This document shows, piece by piece, positions 18,082 through 26,774 of a DNA stretch of 64,000 nt. Location of the stretch: assembly GCF_005221385.1 (NCBI RefSeq), contig NZ_CP039903.1, forward strand, positions 2,232,001-2,296,000, written 5' to 3'. The translations under genes and the position numbers were made by a program. The DNA is from Agrobacterium tumefaciens (GTDB taxonomy: Bacteria; Pseudomonadota; Alphaproteobacteria; Rhizobiales; Rhizobiaceae). The notes beneath the pieces are model-generated. The model worked only from the letters and a program-made list of their open reading frames with translations, searched no databases and was not told the origin of the DNA. Positions within the stretch are counted from its first letter, which is position 1, and every line of letters begins with the position of its first letter.

Positions 18082-18279
18082 TCAGGAATGCGGCTTATCG
18101 CCCCGCTCTTCATCCCGGATCGCTTCATCATGATACCAGGAGCCGAAATCCACATGCGGCTCCCGCGCCTGACGCTCAAGCTCGCTAAGTCCGCTGTTGC
18201 CGAACCTGGAAAGGCCCGCGCGCCCGCCGACCGGGAATTGATAGATCGTTGCCGTCTCGCGATGAATGCCAGTTGCCAT
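18082..18279 (-). CDS. DUF2735 small protein divergent from glnII
   Basis: This 65-residue protein begins MATGIHRETATIYQFPVGGR and matches the small DUF2735 family of Rhizobiales, often found beside glnII. No catalytic motif or membrane segment is visible; the sequence is hydrophilic with a Tyr-Gln-Phe-Pro signature. In-frame ATG codons upstream (18288, 18336) are possible starts. The 489 bp to glnII are the shared regulatory region. Confidence 0.75.
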   Translation of the reverse strand: MATGIHRETATIYQFPVGGRAGLSRFGNSGLSELERQAREPHVDFGSWYHDEAIRDEERGDKPHS

Positions 18280-18478
18280 TTCGATCATCTCACTTTGTTT
18301 GCATCGAGGCACTTTTTGTCTGAAGCAAACCCGCAAAGGCCGGATTCGCTCCGTTTGATTAAAAAAAAATCACGTTGCGAAAAATATAGGCACTAAGCGA
18401 CCAATCAGCAAGAAAAACCATTCCGGAAGCGCCAGTTTTTGGGGCAAATGCCGATCCGTCGCGCGCAATTGAAATCAT

Positions 18479-18495
18479 TGCACCGCAACAGGGCA
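18479..18495. promoter_or_regulatory. Candidate NtrC enhancer site upstream of glnII
   Basis: TGCACCGCAACAGGGCA resembles the NtrC dyad (GCACC-N5-GGTGC type) with an imperfect right half. It lies 180 bp upstream of the sigma-54 promoter, a normal enhancer distance. It is a single imperfect site, so it remains a candidate. Confidence 0.4.
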
Positions 18496-18658
18496 TTCTC
18501 TGCCAGGACGCCGGCTATCTATCAGGATTCAATGACGAAACATGAGGGGTGAATTTGCCTTCTGCGGCGCAGCAGGAACGGGTTCCCGCAATATCGCAGC
18601 CCTTGCGCTCCAGAGCCTCTGAAAGATTTTTCGAAGAATCTGCTAAACATCGCCAATC

Positions 18659-18674
18659 TGGCACGCGGCATGCA
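18659..18674 (+). promoter_or_regulatory. Sigma-54 (-24/-12) promoter of glnII
   Basis: TGGCAC-GCGGC-ATGCA matches the RpoN consensus TGGCAC-N5-TTGCA with one mismatch and exact spacing. It gives a leader of about 80 nt before the glnII ATG. Rhizobial glnII genes are known targets of NtrC and sigma-54 under nitrogen limitation. Confidence 0.75.
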
Positions 18675-18768
18675 TCTATGGGGTCAGCCCTTGAACGCGA
18701 AAGCGCTTCCGGCGGCGAAAGCCACGGAAGCCTCAAGGCTTCGCATCTTTACCTATGAGAGGTTCGTA

Positions 18769-19803
18769 ATGACTAAGTTCAAACTCGAGTACATCTGGCT
18801 GGATGGATACAAGCCGGTCGCCAACCTGCGCGGCAAGACACAGGTCAAGGAATTCGACGAATTCCCGACACTCGAGCAGCTGCCACTTTGGGGTTTCGAT
18901 GGTTCGTCCACCCAGCAGGCTGAAGGCCATTCGTCGGATTGCGTGTTGAAGCCCGTTGCGATCTACCCCGACCCGGCCCGTACCAACGGTGCGCTCGTCA
19001 TGTGCGAAGTCATGATGCCCGATGGCGTTACCCCGCACGCCTCCAACAGCCGCGCCACCATCCTCGAGGACGAGGATGCATGGTTCGGTTTCGAACAGGA
19101 ATATTTCTTCTACCAGGACGGCCGCCCGCTCGGCTTCCCGGAACAGGGTTACCCGGCTCCGCAGGGTCCTTATTACACCGGCGTCGGCTTCAAGAATGTC
19201 GGTTCGGTTGCCCGTGAAATCGTTGAAGAGCACCTCGACCTCTGCCTCGAAGCCGGCATTAACCACGAAGGCATCAACGCTGAAGTGGCCAAGGGCCAGT
19301 GGGAATTCCAGGTCTTCGGCAAGGGCTCCAAGCGCGCCGCCGACCAGATCTGGATCGCCCGCTACCTGCTGCTGCGCCTTTGCGAACAGTACGGCATCGA
19401 CGTTGAATTCCATTGCAAGCCGCTCGGCGATACCGACTGGAACGGCTCTGGCATGCATTGCAACTTCTCCACCAAGTTCATGCGCGAAGTTGGCGGCAAG
19501 GACTATTTCGAAGCCCTCATGGCCGCTTTTGCCAAGAACTGGCAGGAACACATCGACGTTTACGGCCCGGACAACCATCTGCGCCTGACCGGCAAGCACG
19601 AAACCGCTCCGTGGAACAAGTTCTCCTATGGCGTGGCAGACCGTGGCGCCTCGATCCGCGTTCCGCATTCCTTCGTCAACAACGGTTACCGTGGTTACCT
19701 CGAAGACCGTCGTCCGAACTCGCAGGGCTGCCCATACCAGATCGCTTCCGTCGTTCTGCAGACGATCGCGGAAGTGCCGCTCGCAAAGTCGGCTGCTGCC
19801 TGA
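18769..19803 (+). CDS. glnII: Glutamine synthetase type II (GlnII)
   Basis: GlnII (344 aa) is the eukaryotic-type, octameric/decameric glutamine synthetase used by rhizobia in addition to GlnA. It makes glutamine from glutamate, ammonia and ATP, and would capture ammonia released by urease. It begins MTKFKLEYIWLDGY and has FDGSSTQQAEGHSSD, the metal-binding FGFEQEYFFY, GSGMHCNFSTKFM and the C-terminal RRPNSQGCPYQIASVV. It lacks the adenylylation Tyr region of type I enzymes. AGAGG lies 6 bases before the ATG. Confidence 0.97.
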   Translation: MTKFKLEYIWLDGYKPVANLRGKTQVKEFDEFPTLEQLPLWGFDGSSTQQAEGHSSDCVLKPVAIYPDPARTNGALVMCEVMMPDGVTPHASNSRATILEDEDAWFGFEQEYFFYQDGRPLGFPEQGYPAPQGPYYTGVGFKNVGSVAREIVEEHLDLCLEAGINHEGINAEVAKGQWEFQVFGKGSKRAADQIWIARYLLLRLCEQYGIDVEFHCKPLGDTDWNGSGMHCNFSTKFMREVGGKDYFEALMAAFAKNWQEHIDVYGPDNHLRLTGKHETAPWNKFSYGVADRGASIRVPHSFVNNGYRGYLEDRRPNSQGCPYQIASVVLQTIAEVPLAKSAAA

Positions 19804-19814
19804 TAAGCCAAGAC

Positions 19815-19849
19815 ATGGCGTCGCCCTGAGCCGGGCGACGCCATTTTTG
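19815..19849 (+). terminator. Rho-independent terminator of glnII
   Basis: A 12-bp perfect stem ATGGCGTCGCCC/GGGCGACGCCAT (19815-19826, 19833-19844) with a 6-nt loop is followed by TTTTTG, starting 12 bp after the glnII stop. Confidence 0.9.
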
Positions 19850-20022
19850 TGTCCACCGAACGGCCAGGCCGGACTGGCGACCTTTCACGGAACGCCGCAC
19901 ACGGCATAGTCTTCCCCTACGCCAGCTCAAACAAGCTGCGTGGCTTTGACAAACAGCCTCGGATCTTCCGAAAATCGCAACATCGTTTTCGGTCCGATGC
20001 TCTGAAGCAAAAAAGGTGAGCG

Positions 20023-20793
20023 ATGGGCATTCTCCAGAAATTCTCTCTCGAAAACCGCACGGCCATCATCACCGGCAGCGGCCGCGGCCTCGGTTTTGAA
20101 ATTGCCAGCGCGTTTACCGAAGCGGGCGCCCATGTCTGGCTGACCGGCCGCAACGCCGAAACGCTGGAGCAGGCGGCAGATGTGCTGCGCAAGGCCGGCG
20201 GAAAAGCCGATTACGCCGCCTTCGATATTGCCGACACAGCGGCCGGCAGCGCCCTTGTCCGCCGTATCATGGACGAAACCGGCCATCTCGATATCCTCGT
20301 CAACAATGTCGGCGCGCGCGACCGCCGCCCGCTTGCCGAATTCAGCGACGAGGACGTGCTGGAACTCATCCGCACCGACCTCACCTCTTCCGTCTCGCTG
20401 TCGCGGGATGCGGCAGAGGCCATGAACATCAATGGTTACGGCCGCATCATCACCATCACCTCCATTCTCGGCCATATCGTCCGGCCGGGGGATGCGATCT
20501 ATCCCGTCGCCAAACAGGGGCTGACCGGGCTGATGCGCGCGATAGCCGTGGAATATGGCGCGCGCGGCATCACCAGCAACGCGATAGCGCCGGGCATGTT
20601 CGCCACCGAAACCAACGCCGCCCTTTCCGAAAATCCTGAGATGGTGGCCTTCGCCAAGCTGCGGGTGCCGCTGGAGCGCTGGGGCCGGCCGGATGAAATC
20701 GCCGGTGCGGCGCTGTTTCTGGCAAGCGACGCGGCCTCCTTCGTCAATGGCCATGTGCTGACGGTGGATGGCGGCATGTCGGTGCGGCTGTGA
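20023..20793 (+). CDS. Short-chain dehydrogenase/reductase
   Basis: A classical 256-residue SDR oxidoreductase. It has cofactor motif TGSGRGLG (residues 18-25), NNVG, the catalytic Ser in ITSILG, YPVAKQG (the YxxxK pair) and the C-terminal GHVLTVDGGMSV. It resembles gluconate 5-dehydrogenase and 3-oxoacyl reductase types. Arg in the TGRN position after the second strand suggests NADP(H), but the substrate cannot be read from the sequence. It lies 31 bp upstream of the transporter-kinase gene on the same strand and may be in its operon. Confidence 0.88.
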   Translation: MGILQKFSLENRTAIITGSGRGLGFEIASAFTEAGAHVWLTGRNAETLEQAADVLRKAGGKADYAAFDIADTAAGSALVRRIMDETGHLDILVNNVGARDRRPLAEFSDEDVLELIRTDLTSSVSLSRDAAEAMNINGYGRIITITSILGHIVRPGDAIYPVAKQGLTGLMRAIAVEYGARGITSNAIAPGMFATETNAALSENPEMVAFAKLRVPLERWGRPDEIAGAALFLASDAASFVNGHVLTVDGGMSVRL

Positions 20794-20824
20794 GAGGCCC
20801 GTTGCGGAAAGGCGCTCGATAGGC

Positions 20825-23800
20825 ATGGCCGCACGGCAACGCATCATCCCCGTCAGGCGCGAATATAACCGCTGGGTCGCCAACCAGACGCTGGAAGATT
20901 ATGCGCTGCGCTTCACCGCCAAAAGCGCCCGGCAATTTTCCTCAAACCGCATCTCCCACACCGCCATCGGCGCAATTTCCTTTCTGGCGCTGGAAGCCAT
21001 CGGCGGGGCGATCACCCTCTCCTACGGCACCACCAACGCCTTTTACGCCATCCTCGTCGCCGCCATCGCCATGCTGGCCGTCGGCCTGCCGATCAGCCGT
21101 TACGCCATCCGCCACGGTGTCGATATCGATCTTCTGACGCGCGGCGCAAGCTTCGGTTATATCGGCTCCACCATCACCTCGCTGATCTATGCCGCCTTCA
21201 CCTTCATGCTCTTCGCCATCGAAGCGTCGATCATGTCCGGCGCGCTGGAACTGGCGCTCGGCATTCCGCTGTGGATCGGCTACATCATCTCGGCTGTCAT
21301 GGTCATTCCGCTCGTCACCCATGGCGTGCGCCTCATCAGCCGCTTCCAGATCATCACCCAGCCCTTCTGGATCGTGCTGAACGTCCTGCCCTTCATCTTC
21401 ATCGCCTTGATGGACTGGGAAAAATACGATCTCTGGCGGGCCTTTTCCGGCATTCACCACGCTTCCGGTCCACCGGGCACGGTGGCGGATTTCAACCTCG
21501 TGGAATTCGGCGCGGCCTCGGCCGTCATCCTCGCATTGATGTCGCAGATAGGCGAGCAGGTGGACTTCCTGCGCTTCCTGCCTGCCGAGGGCCAGAGCCG
21601 CCTTCGCCACCGCCTTGCCGTCTTCCTGGCCGGCGCCGGCTGGGTCGTCGTCGGCGTGCCGAAGCTGCTCGCCGGCTCCTTCCTCGTGGTGCTCACCTTC
21701 AGTTCCGGCGTCTCGGTGGATCGCGCCGCCGATCCGGCCCAGATGTACCTCACCGCCTTCGGTTACATGATCCCCAACGAAACCGCCGCCATGCTGCTGA
21801 TGGTTGCCTTCGTCGTCGTCTCGCAGCTGAAGATCAATGTCATGAATGCCTATGCGGGTTCGCTCGCCTGGTCGAACTTTTTCTCGCGCCTCACCCACAG
21901 CCATCCCGGCCGCGTCGTCTGGCTGGTCTTCAACGTGGCGATCGCGCTGCTTCTGATGGAACTCGGCATTTACCGGCTGCTGGAAGAAACGCTCGGCATC
22001 TTCTCCATTATTGCCATGGCGTGGCTCTGCACCATTTCCGCCGATCTCTTCATCAACAAACCGCTCGGCCTTGCCCCGCCGGGCATCGAATTCAAGCGCG
22101 CCCATCTTTACGATATCAACCCCGTCGGTGTCGGCTCCATGGCGCTTTCGGCCACCATCGCCCTGATGGCGCATTTCGGCGCTTTCGGCCCGCTCGCCGC
22201 CTCGCTCGCGCCCTATCTGACGCTGATCGTCGCCTTCATCGCCTCACCGCTGATTGCCTGGGGCACGAAAGGCAAATTTTATCTCGCCCGCAAGCCGCGC
22301 CAGAAATGGCGCGAAGAAAGCACCATCACCTGCTCCATCTGCGAGCACCCTTTCGAGCCGGAAGACATGGCATGGTGTCCCGCCTATGCCGCACCGATCT
22401 GTTCGCTCTGCTGCTCACTGGACAGCCGCTGCCATGACATGTGCAAGCCGAAGGCGAAGCTGAACTATCAGGTGGCGACCGTCGCGAAATCCTTCCTGCC
22501 GGATCAGCTGGTGGCGAAGCTCGCTACCCGGCTCGGACGCTATGGCATGGCGGCGGCGATTGCCGTCACCGCCATCGGCGGCATATTGGCGATGATCGCC
22601 CATCAGGTCGGCACCGCCTCGCCGGAAACGGCCGATGTGGTGAACCGCACCATCCTCATCGTATTTTTTGTCTTCGCCGTCATTGCCGGCATCGTCTGCT
22701 GGTTCCTCGTGCTTGCCCATGACAGCCGGGTGGTGGCGGAAGAGGAATCCTCGCGCCAGAACACATTGCTGCTCAAGGAAATCGCCGCCCACAAGAAGAC
22801 CGACGCCGCCCTTCAGGACGCCAAGGAAACGGCCGAGGCCGCCAATCGCGCCAAGAGCCGTTATGTGGTGGGCCTCAGCCATGAATTGCGCACGCCGCTC
22901 AACGCCGTCTTGGGTTATGCCCAGATCCTCGAACGCGACGACACCATCCCCCAACCCCGGCAATCGGCGATCAAGGTCATCCGCCGCTCGGCCGATCACC
23001 TGTCGGGCCTGATCGACGGGCTTCTCGATATTTCCAAGATCGAGGCGGGCCGCTTGCAGGTCTATTCCAACGAGATCAATATTCAGGATTTCCTCGACCA
23101 GATCGTCGATATGTTCCGCCCGCAGGCGCAGGCCAAGGGGCTGGAGTTCCGCCATGACCGCTCCCGCGCCCTGCCGCAATATGTCCGCACCGATGAAAAG
23201 CGGCTGCGCCAGATCCTCGTCAACCTCATCTCCAACGCCATCAAATTCACCGATGAGGGCACCGTCACCTTCGATGTCGGTTATCGCAGCCAGGTGGCGA
23301 GTTTCACCGTCTCCGATACCGGCCGCGGTATTGCACAAAAGGACCTCGCCCGCATCTACGAGCCCTTCCAGCGCGGCGAGGCAGACAGCGTGCGCCCCAT
23401 GCCCGGCCTCGGCCTTGGCCTGACCATTACGAGGCTTCTCACCAATACGCTGGGCGGCGAAATCTCCGTTTCCAGCGAAAAGGACAATGGCTCCACTTTC
23501 CGCGTGCGCCTCATGCTGTCTGCCGTGCACCGGCCAAGCACGGCGCCGGCGGCGGAAAAGACCATCCGCTCCTATTCCGGCCCGCGCCGCACCATCGTCG
23601 TGGTCGATGACAATGAGGACCACCGCGAGCTGATGCGGCAAGTACTCTCCCCGCTCGATTTCGTGGTGCTGACCGCCCAGAGCGGGCCGGAATGCCTGAC
23701 GCTGATCGAGGGCGTGAAGCCCGACCTCTTCCTCATCGATATTTCTATGCCCGGCATGACCGGCTGGCAGCTTGTGACGAAACTGCGGGAAGCCGGGCAG

Positions 23801-24220
23801 ACCGCCCCGCTCATCATGCTCTCGGCCAATATCGGCGACGGAACCGTGGCGGGTGCGGGAGAAGACAATCACAACGACGCCATCGCCAAACCGGTCGATA
23901 TCCGCCACCTGTGCGACAGGCTCGCCGTGCATCTCGGCCTCAAATGGATCTACGAGGCGGATATGCCGCCATCGCCATCGCCGCCGCCCGTGGCGCAGAT
24001 CGTCCATCCCGGCGCAATTCACATTCAGGATTTGCAGCGTCTCGGTGAAATAGGCTACATACGCGGCATAGAGGCGAAACTCGCCGATCTTGCCCGCAAC
24101 ACGGATAACCTGCCCTTCACGCAGGAACTCGGCACCTATGTGCAGGCCTTCGATCTGGCCGGTTACGCGCATTTTCTCAAACGGTTTGCGGATAACGACA
24201 CGGGGGACGGCACGACATGA
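20825..24220 (+). CDS. NCS1 permease-hybrid histidine kinase fusion
   Basis: This 1131-residue protein joins a transporter to a sensor kinase. Residues ~1-480 form a ~12-segment membrane domain resembling NCS1 (cytosine/purine/allantoin) permeases, e.g. LLTRGASFGYIGS followed by FTFMLFAIEASIMSG. A Cys-rich module (503-540: TCSICEH, AWCPAY, CSLCC, RCHDMC) follows, then two more membrane segments (about 570-630). The kinase has the H-box GLSHELRTPLN (H686), N-box N804, G-box DTGRGIA and GLGLGL. The receiver has phospho-acceptor D972 in FLIDISMPG, and a ~90-residue helical tail ends the protein. Its last 4 bp overlap the response regulator. The layout is analogous to SLC5-type CbrA; the sensed or transported compound is unknown. 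Confidence 0.85.
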   Translation: MAARQRIIPVRREYNRWVANQTLEDYALRFTAKSARQFSSNRISHTAIGAISFLALEAIGGAITLSYGTTNAFYAILVAAIAMLAVGLPISRYAIRHGVDIDLLTRGASFGYIGSTITSLIYAAFTFMLFAIEASIMSGALELALGIPLWIGYIISAVMVIPLVTHGVRLISRFQIITQPFWIVLNVLPFIFIALMDWEKYDLWRAFSGIHHASGPPGTVADFNLVEFGAASAVILALMSQIGEQVDFLRFLPAEGQSRLRHRLAVFLAGAGWVVVGVPKLLAGSFLVVLTFSSGVSVDRAADPAQMYLTAFGYMIPNETAAMLLMVAFVVVSQLKINVMNAYAGSLAWSNFFSRLTHSHPGRVVWLVFNVAIALLLMELGIYRLLEETLGIFSIIAMAWLCTISADLFINKPLGLAPPGIEFKRAHLYDINPVGVGSMALSATIALMAHFGAFGPLAASLAPYLTLIVAFIASPLIAWGTKGKFYLARKPRQKWREESTITCSICEHPFEPEDMAWCPAYAAPICSLCCSLDSRCHDMCKPKAKLNYQVATVAKSFLPDQLVAKLATRLGRYGMAAAIAVTAIGGILAMIAHQVGTASPETADVVNRTILIVFFVFAVIAGIVCWFLVLAHDSRVVAEEESSRQNTLLLKEIAAHKKTDAALQDAKETAEAANRAKSRYVVGLSHELRTPLNAVLGYAQILERDDTIPQPRQSAIKVIRRSADHLSGLIDGLLDISKIEAGRLQVYSNEINIQDFLDQIVDMFRPQAQAKGLEFRHDRSRALPQYVRTDEKRLRQILVNLISNAIKFTDEGTVTFDVGYRSQVASFTVSDTGRGIAQKDLARIYEPFQRGEADSVRPMPGLGLGLTITRLLTNTLGGEISVSSEKDNGSTFRVRLMLSAVHRPSTAPAAEKTIRSYSGPRRTIVVVDDNEDHRELMRQVLSPLDFVVLTAQSGPECLTLIEGVKPDLFLIDISMPGMTGWQLVTKLREAGQTAPLIMLSANIGDGTVAGAGEDNHNDAIAKPVDIRHLCDRLAVHLGLKWIYEADMPPSPSPPPVAQIVHPGAIHIQDLQRLGEIGYIRGIEAKLADLARNTDNLPFTQELGTYVQAFDLAGYAHFLKRFADNDTGDGTT

Positions 24221-25146
24221 GCGGTCAGGCGGCGGCAGCCCCGAGAGACATTGTATTGCTGGTGGATGACAGCCCGGAAGCGCTCGGGTTTCTCACCGAT
24301 GCGCTGGAACAGTCCGGCTTTTCCGCCCTCATCGCCACCTCCGGCCAGGCAGCCCTCAACATTGCCGAACGCATTACGCCCGATATCATCCTGCTCGACG
24401 CCGTCATGCCTGTTATGGACGGTTTCGAGACCTGCCGCCGCCTGAAGGCCAATGCGGCGGTGGCGCAGGTGCCCGTCATCTTCATGACCGGGCTGACCGA
24501 GACCGAACATGTGGTGCGGGCGCTCGAATCCGGCGGCGTCGATTATCTGACCAAGCCGATCAACATCGACGAGCTGCGCGCCCGCATCCGCGTGCATCTT
24601 TCCAATGCCCGCTCGGCCCAAAGCGCCCGCGTCGCGCTCGACGCCGCCGGCCGCCACCTGCTCGCCGTGCGCGCTAATGGCGTCATCCACTGGTCGACGC
24701 CGCAGGCGACGCGGCTCGTCAACGCCGCCACCGGCCGCGATGACGGGCTGGAGATCGTCGTTGCCCATATTTCCGGCTGGCTTTCGGACAGGGTGACGGT
24801 GGATGCCGCCCGCGACACGCCCCTGACGATCACCGAGGCCGGCAGGCCAGCCCTGCAACTCTCCTTCCTCGGCGCGATGGGACCGGACGAATATCTCTTC
24901 CGCCTGACCGCCGCCAACGAGAAATCCGACGACCACCTGCTGAAAAACCATTTCGCCCTGACAACACGGGAATCGGAAGTGCTGCTGTGGATCGCCAAGG
25001 GCAAATCCAACCGCGATATCGGCGATATTCTCGGCCTTTCCGCGAGAACCGTGAACAAGCATCTGGAACAGATCTATGTGAAGCTCGGCGTGGAAAACCG
25101 GGCATCGGCGGCTGTGAAGGCGGCGCATATATTGCATCAGGGGTGA
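24217..25146 (+). CDS. Receiver-LuxR response regulator
   Basis: The 309-residue protein has an N-terminal receiver (LLVDDSPEALGF, D61 in ILLDAVMPVMDG, T in FMTG, K in YLTKPIN). A middle region of ~110 residues follows, possibly PAS-like (NGVIHWSTPQATRLVNAATG). The C-terminal LuxR/FixJ HTH (LTTRESEVLLWIAKGKSNRD to VENRASAAVKA) binds DNA. ATGA overlap with the kinase gene shows they are a cognate pair. Its targets are not evident; the nearby urea and glnII genes are candidates by proximity only. Confidence 0.93.
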   Translation: MSGQAAAAPRDIVLLVDDSPEALGFLTDALEQSGFSALIATSGQAALNIAERITPDIILLDAVMPVMDGFETCRRLKANAAVAQVPVIFMTGLTETEHVVRALESGGVDYLTKPINIDELRARIRVHLSNARSAQSARVALDAAGRHLLAVRANGVIHWSTPQATRLVNAATGRDDGLEIVVAHISGWLSDRVTVDAARDTPLTITEAGRPALQLSFLGAMGPDEYLFRLTAANEKSDDHLLKNHFALTTRESEVLLWIAKGKSNRDIGDILGLSARTVNKHLEQIYVKLGVENRASAAVKAAHILHQG

Positions 25147-25236
25147 CGACCGCCGTTAATATGCTAAGGTTCGTCCGGCATATATTTTCCGCTTGAGCGC
25201 GCAACGTCCACTCATTCGTCGAGCGGCGGCCCCTTG

Positions 25237-25362
25237 TTTCTTCTCCCCGAGGGGGAGAAGTCCGCGGCAGCGGGATGAGGGGGCAAGCTCTCCGCAAATC
25301 CGGCAACGTTTCCCCCTTCATCCGACCCTTCGGGCCACCTTCTCCCCCTCGGGGAGAAGAAA
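25237..25362. repeat. RIME-like palindromic repeat, copy 3
   Basis: Same family as 635-760, with ends TTCTTCTCCCCGAGGGGGAG and CTCCCCCTCGGGGAGAAG. It lies between the response-regulator gene and the P-loop NTPase gene. Confidence 0.9.
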
Positions 25363-25425
25363 CTCGCGGCGACCCATCACCCAAAATCACAGTCCGATCC
25401 GCTGACCCAACAGGAACAAACACCC

Positions 25426-25950
25426 ATGGACCGTTTCATCATCCTTTCCGGCTGCTCCGGCGGCGGAAAATCCACGCTTCTGGCCGAGCTTGCCCGACGC
25501 GGTTTCGCCACCGTCGAGGAACCGGGCCGCCGCATCGTCATCGAAGAAACCCGCAACAACGGCACCGCCCTGCCATGGATCGACATGGAGGCCTTCGCCC
25601 GCCGCGCCATCGCCATGGCGCTCGAAGACCGGCAAAAGGCCCCGCCGGAAGGCCCAATCTTCTTCGATCGCGGCCTCATCGATGCCGCCTCAGCGCTTCG
25701 ACACATAAATGGCGATGCCTTCATCGAGACGCTGCGGGATGCACACCGGTATAACCGTCTGGTCTTCCTCACCCCGCCATGGCCGGAAATCTACAGGGGC
25801 GACAGCGAACGCAAACACGATTTCGATGCGGCGGTCGAGGAATACAAGCGTCTGCTCCGCGATTATGACGCGCTTGGCTACGACATCGTCGTGCTCCCCA
25901 AAACACGCATCGAAGAACGTGCAGACTTTATCTTGACGCGGATCGGTTGA
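25426..25950 (+). CDS. Small P-loop NTPase (AAA_28 type)
   Basis: A 174-residue single-domain P-loop protein. It has Walker A GCSGGGKST (residues 9-17), EEPGRRIVIEE, and a Walker B-like IFFDRGLID. The pattern fits the AAA_28 group of small ATPases that resemble nucleotide or metabolite kinases. LTPPWPEIYR and the C-terminal Arg-rich lid are also conserved in that group. Substrate unknown. It stands alone, convergent with the deacetylase gene. Confidence 0.85.
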   Translation: MDRFIILSGCSGGGKSTLLAELARRGFATVEEPGRRIVIEETRNNGTALPWIDMEAFARRAIAMALEDRQKAPPEGPIFFDRGLIDAASALRHINGDAFIETLRDAHRYNRLVFLTPPWPEIYRGDSERKHDFDAAVEEYKRLLRDYDALGYDIVVLPKTRIEERADFILTRIG

Positions 25951-25979
25951 ACGGCACCCCGCAGGCAGCTGAACCGGCC

Positions 25980-26696
25980 TCAGCGACTGTCCAGCAATTG
26001 CGAAACGGTGACGAATTCAAACCCGCGTTGACGCAGACCGTCGATGATCAAGGGCAAGGCCTGCCGGGATATCTCGCGGCTTCGATACATGACATGCATG
26101 ATGATGATCGAGCCGTTTTTCGTTTGCTCGATAACGTGTTTTGCAAAGGCAGCCGTATCCCCGGCGACATCGGGAAACGATTCCGGCTCAACATCCCACA
26201 TGATGGTTTTCCGCTCATGCCGGGAAAGATACCAGGGCAAGGCCACCAGCTTCTTGCCATAGGGCGGCCGGAACATGATCTCGCCTCCGTAGCCCGCGGC
26301 CCGAATGGCCACGTCGGTGCGCTCAATTTCCTCCCTGATCCGCGCCGGTCCCATCAGCATCATGTTCGAATGCGCATAGCTGTGATTGCCGAGCTGATGC
26401 CCCGCGCCCACGATCATCCGCGCCTGCGGCAGGTTTTCTTCGGTTTCCTTACCCGTCAGGAAAAAAGTCGCTTTCACCCCGCGCTCCCTGAGGGTCGTCA
26501 AGACACTCTCCGTGAAGCGCGCCGAAGGTCCATCGTCGAATGTCAGCGCCACGACGGGCTTCTCCGTTTCGACCCTTGCGATGATGGTCCCGAAGAGTTG
26601 TGTCGTGCGGGATTTGCTGAAGGCGTGCAGGCCGAGAAGCGCGCCCGCCAGCACGGCAAGAACAAGGAACAGAAACAAGGCCCGCTTTATCGTCAT
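25980..26696 (-). CDS. Polysaccharide deacetylase (NodB-type)
   Basis: A 238-residue exported or membrane-anchored CE4 deacetylase with one N-terminal hydrophobic segment (ALFLFLVLAVLAGALLGLHA). NodB-domain motifs are TFDDGPSARF (motif 1), HQLGNHSYAH (motif 2, metal-binding H-x3-H), RPPYGKK (motif 3), MWDVEPE (motif 4) and IIIMHV (motif 5). All catalytic positions are kept. Peptidoglycan or another N-acetylated glycan in the periplasm is the likely substrate. The ATG at 26696 sits 5 bases after GGGGG. Confidence 0.92.
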   Translation of the reverse strand: MTIKRALFLFLVLAVLAGALLGLHAFSKSRTTQLFGTIIARVETEKPVVALTFDDGPSARFTESVLTTLRERGVKATFFLTGKETEENLPQARMIVGAGHQLGNHSYAHSNMMLMGPARIREEIERTDVAIRAAGYGGEIMFRPPYGKKLVALPWYLSRHERKTIMWDVEPESFPDVAGDTAAFAKHVIEQTKNGSIIIMHVMYRSREISRQALPLIIDGLRQRGFEFVTVSQLLDSR

Positions 26697-26774
26697 TGCC
26701 ACCCCCCATTGCAGTTTTCGTGAGAGGCTTTTGTTTCCCGCCTTGTTGTCTCCAGTGTGGCAGGCAGAAGCTGC

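Noticed and set aside
20942..24172. Long minus-strand frames (410 and 585 residues) opposite the permease-kinase gene
   Set aside because: Composition (Asp/His/Gly/Arg rich) is typical of antisense shadows; the plus strand has membrane segments and all kinase boxes.
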